64,000 bases of DNA from Shewanella eurypsychrophilus (lineage in GTDB: Bacteria; Pseudomonadota; Gammaproteobacteria; Enterobacterales; Shewanellaceae), in NCBI RefSeq assembly GCF_007004545.3, contig NZ_CP045503.2, forward strand, positions 5,644,501 through 5,708,500. Reading direction: 5' to 3'. A model generated the notes under the pieces. That model was not told the origin of the DNA. It saw only the letters and a program-made list of their open reading frames with translations, and made no database searches. A program made the translations under genes and the position numbers. Positions 9,688 through 17,743 of the stretch are shown piece by piece; position 1 is the first letter of the stretch; each line of letters begins with the position of its first letter.

Positions 9688-9735
9688 TTGATTCAAGGAT
9701 TTAAACCCCGCGTCCACTTAACCGGGGTCATATCA
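9688..9735. mobile_element. Solo end of the IS3-family element found at 21999-23249
   Basis: Read on the minus strand from 9735, this segment matches the left end of the complete IS at 42 of 48 positions, including the terminal TGATATGACCCC, the AAGTGGAC block and GGGTTTAAAT. No transposase remains and the other end is absent. It is therefore a decayed remnant of an earlier insertion of the same or a related IS. It ends 8 bases from a CCTAGCA heptamer array. Confidence 0.8.
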
Positions 9736-9743
9736 CATATCAA

Positions 9744-9768
9744 CCTAGCACCTAGCACCTAGCACCTA
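9744..9768. repeat. Heptamer tandem repeat (CCTAGCA), about 3.6 copies
   Basis: Three perfect copies of CCTAGCA (9744-9764) plus a partial fourth; on the minus strand the unit reads CTAGGTG. The final CTA is the complement of the TAG stop codon of the leftward peptidase gene, so the array begins inside that stop codon. Confidence 0.85.
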
Positions 9769-11976
9769 ATTTAATCCTAATAGCCCAAGAAAGAAGGCAT
9801 ATTCCTGTGCAGTATCCTGATAACGACGGTATCGGCCACTCTTACCTCCATGGCCTGCTTCCATATCTATATGGAACAGTAATTGGTTATCATCGGTTTT
9901 ATAGTCTCTTAGTTTAGCCACCCATTTAGCAGGCTCAAAGTACTGTACTTGAGAGTCATGCAACCCCGTAGTCACTAACAGATGCGGATATGCCTGACGG
10001 CTTATCTGATCATAAGGTGAGTAACTCAACATATAATCAAAATAAGCTTTCTCATTTGGATTACCCCACTCATCATATTCATTAGTGGTCAGAGGAATTG
10101 TCTCATCGAGCATGGTCGTCACTATGTCTACAAAAGGCACATGAGCAGCAACAGCAAAATACAAGTCTGGAGCCTGATTGATCACTCCCCCCATTAGCAA
10201 TCCACCCGCACTTCCCCCTGCAGCGACAACCTTATTATTATCGCCATACCCTTGGGCAACCAATGCCTTAGTGACATCGATAAAATCATCGAAGCTATGT
10301 TGCTTATTCAGCATGCGTCCCGCGTCATACCAAGGACGACCTAACATCTCTCCCCCTCTTACATGTGCAATCGCATAGACGACACCTCGGTCTAGCAGAC
10401 TGATAACCGAGCTATCAAAGTCAGGCTCTATAGTATGCCCATAAGCACCGTAGCCATATTGATATAAGGGGTTGGCTCCATCCTTGGCAAATTTATCTTT
10501 TCGATACACTAAGGTCACAGGTACCTTGACGCCATCTCTAGCCGAGATAAACAGACGCTCAGCCTGATATAGCTTGCTATCAAAATCTCCCAATATCTTT
10601 TCTTGCTTTAGCAAACGCCTATCCATGGGCTGGCTTAAGTCATATTCATAGATAGACTCAGGAGTGGTGGGGCTAGAATAATAGATACGTAACTTGTCGC
10701 TAGATTGACTGGCATTCATATCCAAACCAACGACATAGGCTGGATCATCAAAAGCCAGCTGATAAGACTGCCCACCGAAGGGGCGCACCTCTATTTGGCT
10801 AATACCCTTGGTCCGAGTCTGCACAATCAGGTATTTATCTAGCAATAAAACATCTTCAATACGCGTGTCATCATCAGCCGCTATCACTTGTTGCCATAGG
10901 CTCTTGTCACTCATCTGATCTTCGCTGGCTTTCATCAGCCTAAAATTATCAGCTTGCCAGTTGGTTAAGATGTAGTAGTCACTGCCAAGTTTAGCCACTG
11001 AGTATTCATGGCCTTCCTCTCTAGGTAATAAAGGCTTAAAAAGCGTTAATGGGCTGTCGGCATCGAGCACAGAGACTTCACTGGTGATGGTACTCTCATG
11101 GAACAGCACGATACGCGTTTCGTCTAAGCTCTTTCCGAGTGAAATATAGTAAGTATCATCCTGCTCTTCATAAACTAATACGTCTTTTGACTGCTCAGTC
11201 CCTAACTGATGACGAAACACCTGATTACCGAGTAAGGTTTGCGGATCTTTTTTGATATAAAAAACATGTTGGTTATCGTTAGCCCACACCAAACTACCAT
11301 CGGTGCCATCAAGCACATCATCGAGTAAATTTCCGCTATCAAGATCTTTAAAGAAGAGCTTATAAATACGTCGACTCAAAATATCTTCACCAAAGGCGAG
11401 CTTAGATTCATCATGGCTGACCGAAACACCGCCCAGTCCATAAAAATCATGACCCTCGGCTCTTACATTTACATCGAGCAATACCTGCTCATGCTGATGT
11501 AAGTGTGGTGAACTGTCGTTCGATTCTGAGTCCCTTTGATCTGCCGTTCGTATCACTAAAGGGTACTCGAAGCCTTGCTGATAACGTCTCGAATACCAGT
11601 GTTTATGCCACTGATAGGGGACACTTGATTCATCTTTATCTAAACGAGCGACTAACTCTTTAAAAAGGCTCTCTTGTAATGGCTGATAAGGAGCAAATTG
11701 GACATCTTTATAGTTATTCTCAGCCGTTAAGTGTGCCAGTATCTTAGGCTCTTGCCTTGCGTCATCTCTAAGCCAAAAGTAATCATCCACTCGCTTCACG
11801 CCGTGTAAGTTCATTTCAAATGGAATTTTGTCAGCGACTGGCGGTTTAAGGCTATTAGCTTTTGTCATAAGGGTTTTGCTCACGATATTTGTACATCCAA
11901 GTGAAAGAATGAGTACCAAGGGGGCAAAAATACAATTTGCTATGGTAATCAAAGATATTTGACAGTATTTAGGCAT
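9766..11976 (-). CDS. ptrB: Oligopeptidase B-like S9 serine peptidase, predicted lipoprotein
   Basis: A prolyl-oligopeptidase-family enzyme of about 736 residues. Its catalytic triad is recognisable: serine in GGSAGG, aspartate in TGLHDSQV and histidine in AGHGGKSGR, all in the C-terminal alpha/beta-hydrolase domain. The N-terminal half is the beta-propeller. The segment YGAYG and the YGYGAYGHT context fit oligopeptidase B, which cuts after basic residues in short peptides. Unlike cytosolic E. coli PtrB, the N terminus has a hydrophobic stretch ending in LSLGC, a lipobox, so this copy is probably exported and lipid-anchored. The start at 11976 (MPKYC) is chosen for its AAGGA site; the open frame continues 18 codons upstream. 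Confidence 0.85.
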   Translation of the reverse strand: MPKYCQISLITIANCIFAPLVLILSLGCTNIVSKTLMTKANSLKPPVADKIPFEMNLHGVKRVDDYFWLRDDARQEPKILAHLTAENNYKDVQFAPYQPLQESLFKELVARLDKDESSVPYQWHKHWYSRRYQQGFEYPLVIRTADQRDSESNDSSPHLHQHEQVLLDVNVRAEGHDFYGLGGVSVSHDESKLAFGEDILSRRIYKLFFKDLDSGNLLDDVLDGTDGSLVWANDNQHVFYIKKDPQTLLGNQVFRHQLGTEQSKDVLVYEEQDDTYYISLGKSLDETRIVLFHESTITSEVSVLDADSPLTLFKPLLPREEGHEYSVAKLGSDYYILTNWQADNFRLMKASEDQMSDKSLWQQVIAADDDTRIEDVLLLDKYLIVQTRTKGISQIEVRPFGGQSYQLAFDDPAYVVGLDMNASQSSDKLRIYYSSPTTPESIYEYDLSQPMDRRLLKQEKILGDFDSKLYQAERLFISARDGVKVPVTLVYRKDKFAKDGANPLYQYGYGAYGHTIEPDFDSSVISLLDRGVVYAIAHVRGGEMLGRPWYDAGRMLNKQHSFDDFIDVTKALVAQGYGDNNKVVAAGGSAGGLLMGGVINQAPDLYFAVAAHVPFVDIVTTMLDETIPLTTNEYDEWGNPNEKAYFDYMLSYSPYDQISRQAYPHLLVTTGLHDSQVQYFEPAKWVAKLRDYKTDDNQLLFHIDMEAGHGGKSGRYRRYQDTAQEYAFFLGLLGLN

Positions 11977-12248
11977 CTTACACATCCTTGGTAAATGATG
12001 ACTGCTTGAGCATTGGGTGTGATTAGGCATCTTTCACTTGAAACACCTTAGGAAAGGACACCATTCAATCAAGATTAGGAGTCTAATCATGATGCTTGCT
12101 GAGGTAAAGACTTGTTCGCAAAACGCTCCGCTGATGCTTGTCATTTAAGCAAAAGAAGCGCACCATATCTGCGCTCGATATCTAAACCCTTTGCTAGCTT
12201 CATTAAAGGCTCTGCCTATGGGCGAAGTAAATAAGATACGAGTAAATT

Positions 12249-12488
12249 CTCAGGGCGGGGTGTAACTCCCCACCGGCGGTGATAGTGCATGTTTCGATTT
12301 AATCTTCGAGCCAAGCCTTAAGCCCGCGAGCGCCCAAGCAGATGCTTATATTGATCAATATGAGTCGCTTGGGGTCAAGCAGATCTGGTGCCTTTTATCT
12401 CATATAAAACACTCCAGAGCCGACGGTAATGCACAGTAGTAACTAGCTTAACGCTAGCAGTACTGGATTAAGTCCGGATGAAAGAGAA
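12249..12488 (+). promoter_or_regulatory. FMN riboswitch (RFN element)
   Basis: The conserved blocks of the RFN element appear in order: GGGCGGGGTG with CTCCCCACCGGCGGTGAT, GCCCGCGAGCG, AGCAGATCTGGTG, TCCAGAGCCGACGGT, and finally AGTCCGGATGAAAGAGA. It lies 150 bases before ribB, as is usual in gammaproteobacteria. FMN binding is expected to lower ribB expression. One peripheral arm is expanded, which is tolerated in this class. Confidence 0.95.
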
Positions 12489-12639
12489 TATAAGAAAAAT
12501 ATAGCCCTTTACCTTTTCTAGGTGAGGCTCTGCTGTATTCATCTCTTATTGTACGTCGGCATAATTCAACTTATGCGGCGTCATTTTCTGTACGCCCTGA
12601 TTCTGGAAAACCCAAAGTTGTTTATTAAGGATTTTAACC

Positions 12640-13293
12640 ATGAATCAGTCATTACTCTCCCCTTTCGGCACAGCTATTGAGCGTGTTGAAGTCGCATTAG
12701 AAGCACTTAAGCAAGGCCAAGGTGTTCTCGTCGTCGATGACGAAGATAGAGAAAACGAAGGCGATCTAATCTATTCGGCAGAAATGCTAACCAATGAACA
12801 GATGGCACTGCTTATTCGTGAAGGTAGCGGCATAGTCTGCCTATGTTTAACCGATGAACGTGTTAAACACTTGAACTTACCGCCTATGGTAGAAGATAAC
12901 TCCAGTCAGTACGGTACTGCATTTACTGTCAGTATCGAAGCAAAAGTGGGCGTGACAACTGGCGTTTCGGCAGCAGACAGAGTCACCACGATAAAAGCGG
13001 CCACCGCAGACAATGCTGTTGCTAGTGATTTAGCTCGGCCTGGACACGTTTACCCGCTCCGTGCACAGCCTGGTGGCGTATTCACTCGCCGTGGACATAC
13101 TGAAGGCACTATCGACTTAATGCAATTAGCGGGTTTAAAGCCTGCCGGAGTCCTTTGTGAGATCACCAACCCAGATGGCACTATGGCAAGATTAGCTGAG
13201 ATTATTCAGTTTGGTGAAAAGCACGGTCTACCCGTATTGACCATTGAAGATATTGTTGAGTACCGCCAAGCATCAATATCGAAAGCTAGCTGA
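12640..13293 (+). CDS. ribB: 3,4-dihydroxy-2-butanone 4-phosphate synthase
   Basis: A 217-residue cytosolic enzyme that converts ribulose 5-phosphate to 3,4-dihydroxy-2-butanone 4-phosphate and formate, supplying the four-carbon unit of riboflavin. The magnesium-binding acidic loop DDEDRENEGDL lies near residues 32-42, and the second active-site stretch GHTEGTIDLMQLAGL near 155-170. It is the single-domain RibB form, not fused to GTP cyclohydrolase II. The FMN riboswitch immediately upstream controls it. It lies outside any rib operon, the usual place for riboswitch-controlled ribB. Confidence 0.98.
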   Translation: MNQSLLSPFGTAIERVEVALEALKQGQGVLVVDDEDRENEGDLIYSAEMLTNEQMALLIREGSGIVCLCLTDERVKHLNLPPMVEDNSSQYGTAFTVSIEAKVGVTTGVSAADRVTTIKAATADNAVASDLARPGHVYPLRAQPGGVFTRRGHTEGTIDLMQLAGLKPAGVLCEITNPDGTMARLAEIIQFGEKHGLPVLTIEDIVEYRQASISKAS

Positions 13294-13315
13294 TAAATCA
13301 TTGTTGTTTTAATCA

Positions 13316-13353
13316 GGTAAACAAAAAGCATCATTTACAGTTTTTTGTTTACC
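13316..13353. repeat. 12-bp perfect inverted repeat after ribB
   Basis: GGTAAACAAAAA (13316-13327) and its exact complement (13342-13353) flank a 14-base loop, 23 bases after the ribB stop. There is no T run beyond the stem, although the stem itself contains one, so it may act as a weak terminator or a protein-binding site. The remaining spacer to 13650 is AT-rich and otherwise featureless. Confidence 0.6.
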
Positions 13354-13650
13354 TTGATAATAACCATATATTTTACAAGGACTTTTTGTCACTTCTTTAG
13401 ATAATTCAAATAAGACAGAACATCCCTTCCGCTTGTACCACTATACATATTTTATAAACCTAACAAAAATAGTGCTTTAGTCTATTTTTTGACGCTAAAA
13501 ATAAATTTCGTGACCTAGATTAGAGTTTCATGAAATATGTATGACAGACATAATTTGCTGTGATATCAATTCCTCCCTCTTTATTAATCCAACAATGATT
13601 AGCCACGTTTACTTAAAATATATACGGCTAATTTTGCAGGGAGCAGGTAA

Positions 13651-16600
13651 ATGTCATCGGTATTAAATACATTGAGTCTCAAGCAGAAGCTAATTTTGTT
13701 TGCAGCAATACCTATGCTACTGCTTGCGATTTTTGGCTCAATGAGAATGATGCATCTGCTTGAGCGGCACCAAGAAGCAAAAAGGAATACGCTTGCCATT
13801 GAAATCACCCGCGATGTTGAAGCGCTTATTTTTGAATTACAGAGAGAGCGTGGTCTCTCTGCAGGCTTTGTCAGTAGCCACGGAGAAAAGTACCAAGCAA
13901 ATCTCACCACACAAAGGCAACAAACCGACTCTCAGCTCGATAAAGTCCTCGGTAGCAAAGCACTAGGTCAGTTTGTTCAAACCCTAGAGACTGATCAGAT
14001 CCAAGCACAAACTCTCAGAGAAAACCTAGAGCAGATAAAAGCTAAGGGATATGCGATGAACAGCATTCGTCTCGGAGTTAATCAACAACTTAATAATGAA
14101 GCATTTCAATTTTACTCAGAATATAATCACCACCTGCTAGTCTTCATCTCTCAACTTCAGTTACAAACAGAAGATGCGTTACAGGCCAAAGCCTACAATG
14201 ACCTGCTTAACATTTTAACGATTCAGGAGATGGCAGCTAAAGAGCGTGGTTTGATGAACCAAGTACTCTCGGCCAAATACATAGATTCCAATGCTTTCAT
14301 CACCATCAAGAGTATTGAACACCAGCTCAATGAGGCAGTCACACAAGCGCTCTCTACTGCTGGAGTTAAAAACAAACAACTGATCAGAGAGATGCTCGAC
14401 AGTAAATCAAATCAACAAGTCATGCAGTTTCGATCTCGCTTAAAGAACCAAATATATATTGTCGAACAAAGCTATAAGATCAGCCGCCTAATGGGCTACG
14501 GTGGCCTTATTCATAACTTCAAAAACTATCTACTAAGAGGCGACCAGAAGTATTTAGACAGTTTTAACCGAGCAATGAGTCAAGTGCAGTTTAAGCTAAA
14601 TGGACTTAAGCAGATTAAAGGTCTCACCATAGAGCAGCAGGCAGCGATTCAACAGATAGATGAAACCGTCAATACTTATCACCATAAAATTGATCAGCTA
14701 CAGAAGCTGAAATTACAAAACCTCAGTATTGCAGAGCAGGATAATCGGGTTCGCATTAATGATGAGCCGATGATCGAATCGCTATCTCAGCTGCAGTACC
14801 AGGCGCCAGAGGTAAATAGCGAGTTTTGGTGGCAGGTAGCGAGCCATAGAATAGATCAACTTCATCAAGTCACAACCAGTGTAACCAATCATATTTCCAG
14901 GCTGAGCTATCAACAAAAAAATGAGTCGCTATTCTTTCTATCTATTGGTTTCACCGCCGCTGTGATCAATTTAATTTTGCTACTCATGATTGGCCGCAAT
15001 ATGATCAGTAATTTAGTTGAAAGCATCTCTCTCATCGCCAGAGATATGCAGAAGATGGCTCAAGATCCAAGTCTTGAGCTTTCAGTGCCGGTAAAGGGGA
15101 GCGATGAAATAGCGCAACTCTCTATAGCGCTAAACTCAATGCTCAAGGAACGAAGCAAGGCCTATCGTCAACTTAATTTGGCAGCCGCTGTGTTTGAGTA
15201 CTCATCTGAAGGGATTGTGGTTACTGACGCAGATAACCATATCGAGCTTATCAACCCAGCCTTTACTCAAATTACTGGTTATAGTCTGGAAGATGTAAAG
15301 GGGCGAAACCCTTCTGTACTCAACTCAAACCAGCAACCCAGACACTTTTACAACGGTATGTGGGGCTCCTTGCAGACAGATGGTAAGTGGGAAGGCGAGA
15401 TCTGGAATAAACGTAAAAATGGTCAGGTATATCCTGAATATCTTGCCATTACAGTTGTGAAGGATGATGCAGGCAATATTATTCAGCACATAGGCCTATT
15501 TCTGGATATCAGTAATCGAAAAAAATATGAGCAAGATATCTGGTATAAAACTAACTATGACCTTCTGACCAAGCTCCCTAACCGTGTACTTTATACCGCA
15601 AAAGTGCAGCAACATATCACGACAGCAAAGGATAATAATCAGCAGCTGGCATTGCTGTTCATCGACCTAGATAGGTTCAAGTATACCAACGACCTCTATG
15701 GTCACTCAGTCGGTAACGAACTGTTAAGACAAGTTGCATCAAGACTCGAGTCCCTCATCGGTAATAACGACTTTATTGCTCGACTCAGTGGCGATGAGTT
15801 CATCATCATCTTGCCTCATATAAAATATCAGCATCAGGTGCAGCAGTTAGCCGAGAAAATTATCACTCACCTTGCATCTCCCTTTGGCGTCAACGGTGAA
15901 GAGCTGATGATCTCTGCCAGTATCGGCATCAGCTTATACCCACATAACGGTGCCAGTGAAGAGTTGCTCACTCGCAACGCTGAGACGGCCATGTACCAAG
16001 CAAAAACCGATGGTCGCAACAGCTACCGTTACTACTCTTCAGAGATGAACGCGCATATGTTGGAGAGGATCCAACTCGAACAGCGACTCAGGCAGGCTGT
16101 GGTACAACAAGAGTTCTGCCTGCACTATCAACCCATAGTTAATGTCGATAATCATGAGATTATCGGTGTAGAAGCATTAATACGCTGGCAAGATCCAAAA
16201 TTTGGTCTCATCTCTCCTGATAAATTTATCCCCATCGCTGAAGAAACAGGCTTAATTGAACCTATTGGTGAATGGGTCCTGCAGCAAGCATTAAGAGATC
16301 TGGCACATTGGCATAGCCAAGGGTTTGAGATAAGCATGGCAATCAATGTCTCTGGTAGACAGTTAATCAATGGAAGCCAGCATGGCTTTAGCTGCTTACT
16401 CAATGCACAGTTACAAAAGAACTGTATCCACCCTAGATACCTACATATTGAGATCACTGAGTCTATGTTAATGGATGACACAGAGCAGTGCTTACTCGCC
16501 CTAGAGTCTATTCGTTCACTCGGGGTCGATATCTACATCGATGACTTCGGTACCGGTTACTCCTCTCTGAGCTACCTCAAACGATTTCCTATCTCAGTGA

Positions 16601-16860
16601 TTAAAATAGATAAGAGTTTTGTCGATAATATGTTGGAGAGAGAGTCAGATGCCAACTTAATTAAGGCCATTGTGATGATGGGTCAAAGTCTTGGCCTCAA
16701 GCTGGTCGCCGAAGGCATAGAAAAACAAGAACAGTGGCAGATGCTACAAAGCCTAGGTTGCGATTTCGGCCAAGGTTATCTTTTTTCTCGCCCGCTACCT
16801 TCGCAACAATTAGAGTTGTTACTGCAAGAGCAAATGATACCAGCTGCATTAAGTATCTGA
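13651..16860 (+). CDS. Nitrate/nitrite-sensor (NIT), HAMP, PAS, GGDEF and EAL protein
   Basis: A 1069-residue membrane protein of cyclic-di-GMP signalling. Residues 1-30 contain the first membrane helix. A NIT-type periplasmic sensor follows (RERGLSAGFVSS near residue 66), then a second helix near 430-450, a HAMP linker, a PAS domain (about 505-630), a GGDEF domain and an EAL domain. The cyclase signature reads SGDEF, a variant that can still be active. The EAL domain keeps EALIRW, EITESML, DDFGTGYSS and KIDKSFV, so phosphodiesterase activity is likely. NIT domains are associated with nitrate or nitrite sensing in some proteins, but the signal here is unproven. It converges on ferritin through a shared terminator. 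Confidence 0.93.
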   Translation: MSSVLNTLSLKQKLILFAAIPMLLLAIFGSMRMMHLLERHQEAKRNTLAIEITRDVEALIFELQRERGLSAGFVSSHGEKYQANLTTQRQQTDSQLDKVLGSKALGQFVQTLETDQIQAQTLRENLEQIKAKGYAMNSIRLGVNQQLNNEAFQFYSEYNHHLLVFISQLQLQTEDALQAKAYNDLLNILTIQEMAAKERGLMNQVLSAKYIDSNAFITIKSIEHQLNEAVTQALSTAGVKNKQLIREMLDSKSNQQVMQFRSRLKNQIYIVEQSYKISRLMGYGGLIHNFKNYLLRGDQKYLDSFNRAMSQVQFKLNGLKQIKGLTIEQQAAIQQIDETVNTYHHKIDQLQKLKLQNLSIAEQDNRVRINDEPMIESLSQLQYQAPEVNSEFWWQVASHRIDQLHQVTTSVTNHISRLSYQQKNESLFFLSIGFTAAVINLILLLMIGRNMISNLVESISLIARDMQKMAQDPSLELSVPVKGSDEIAQLSIALNSMLKERSKAYRQLNLAAAVFEYSSEGIVVTDADNHIELINPAFTQITGYSLEDVKGRNPSVLNSNQQPRHFYNGMWGSLQTDGKWEGEIWNKRKNGQVYPEYLAITVVKDDAGNIIQHIGLFLDISNRKKYEQDIWYKTNYDLLTKLPNRVLYTAKVQQHITTAKDNNQQLALLFIDLDRFKYTNDLYGHSVGNELLRQVASRLESLIGNNDFIARLSGDEFIIILPHIKYQHQVQQLAEKIITHLASPFGVNGEELMISASIGISLYPHNGASEELLTRNAETAMYQAKTDGRNSYRYYSSEMNAHMLERIQLEQRLRQAVVQQEFCLHYQPIVNVDNHEIIGVEALIRWQDPKFGLISPDKFIPIAEETGLIEPIGEWVLQQALRDLAHWHSQGFEISMAINVSGRQLINGSQHGFSCLLNAQLQKNCIHPRYLHIEITESMLMDDTEQCLLALESIRSLGVDIYIDDFGTGYSSLSYLKRFPISVIKIDKSFVDNMLERESDANLIKAIVMMGQSLGLKLVAEGIEKQEQWQMLQSLGCDFGQGYLFSRPLPSQQLELLLQEQMIPAALSI

Positions 16861-16877
16861 CCATTAATCGGGCTCCA

Positions 16878-16907
16878 TAAAAAAGGAGCCTCTATGGCTC
16901 CTATTTT
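16878..16907. terminator. Bidirectional terminator between the GGDEF-EAL gene and ferritin
   Basis: A 7-bp stem, AGGAGCC / GGCTCCT, with a 5-base loop is flanked by an A run on the left and ATTTT on the right, so it can serve both converging genes. Confidence 0.8.
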
Positions 16908-16934
16908 ATGTATTATGTCTCTTATCAACTCAAT

Positions 16935-17462
16935 TTAAGCCGCTGATGTTGTCATCACACTCGCCGACTCTTCAACAGCCATCTGAGCGAGATCTTTATC
17001 GACAAAGAAAAGTGCTTTACCGTCTTCACCTACTAAGCGGATCTTATCGACAATCGACTTAAATAGTTTCTCTTCTTCATGCTGCTCTGAAACATACCAC
17101 TGCAGGAAGTTGAAAGTTGAATAATCTTGATTGGTAAATGCAGCATGAGCAAGTGCATTGATATTTGCAGTGATCATCTGCTCATGTTCATAAGTGTATT
17201 CAAACAAGGCTAACAGAGATGAAAATTCAGCCTGTGGCGCTTCAATTGAGCCTAAAAGCGGCATTCCGCCAGTTTCGCTCACATAGGTAAACAAACGATG
17301 CATATGCTGCATCTCTTCATCGGCATGAACCCGCATAAATTTGGCAGCGCCTTCGAAACCTTTATCTTCACACCAAGCACTCATCTGCAGGTATAGATTA
17401 GAAGAGAAAAACTCGACATTTATCTGAGCGTTAAGTTGATCAATCATTGTTTGTGTCAGCAT
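16935..17462 (-). CDS. ftnA: Non-heme bacterial ferritin
   Basis: A 175-residue iron-storage protein of the four-helix ferritin family that assembles into a 24-subunit cytosolic shell and oxidises Fe(II) at a dinuclear centre. The ferroxidase ligands fit E17 in QINVEFFSSNLYL and the E-x2-H pair in ADEEMQHMHRL. The QWYVSEQHEEE segment supplies the later glutamates. The length is close to the typical 165-180. The gene is monocistronic and converges on the terminator near 16890. The sequence 130 bases upstream has a weak Fur-like stretch that I do not count as evidence. Confidence 0.95.
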   Translation of the reverse strand: MLTQTMIDQLNAQINVEFFSSNLYLQMSAWCEDKGFEGAAKFMRVHADEEMQHMHRLFTYVSETGGMPLLGSIEAPQAEFSSLLALFEYTYEHEQMITANINALAHAAFTNQDYSTFNFLQWYVSEQHEEEKLFKSIVDKIRLVGEDGKALFFVDKDLAQMAVEESASVMTTSAA

Positions 17463-17743
17463 TTTATTCCTCTATACACATATCTGAATAGCTATTTATA
17501 GTAGAGCATTGTCATAAAATTAATAAAAAAATGCAATATAATTTACTTAAGTTACTGTTTATTAAATACAAATGGTTATCATTAATACTGTGGCAGTAAA
17601 GTCACACCGACCACAACTGCAACATTTGCTAACCAATTCAAGCAGACCTGTTAACATTTACTCTCTAGTATCTATCTGTATAAAATTGACCACCAATGAA
17701 AGATAGCCACTCCTAAGCAGCTCTCTAAGTGGCAGGGAAGACA

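Noticed and set aside
17560..17592. Fur box upstream of ferritin
   Set aside because: The stretch AATGGTTATCATTAAT matches only part of the Fur consensus; too weak to call by eye.
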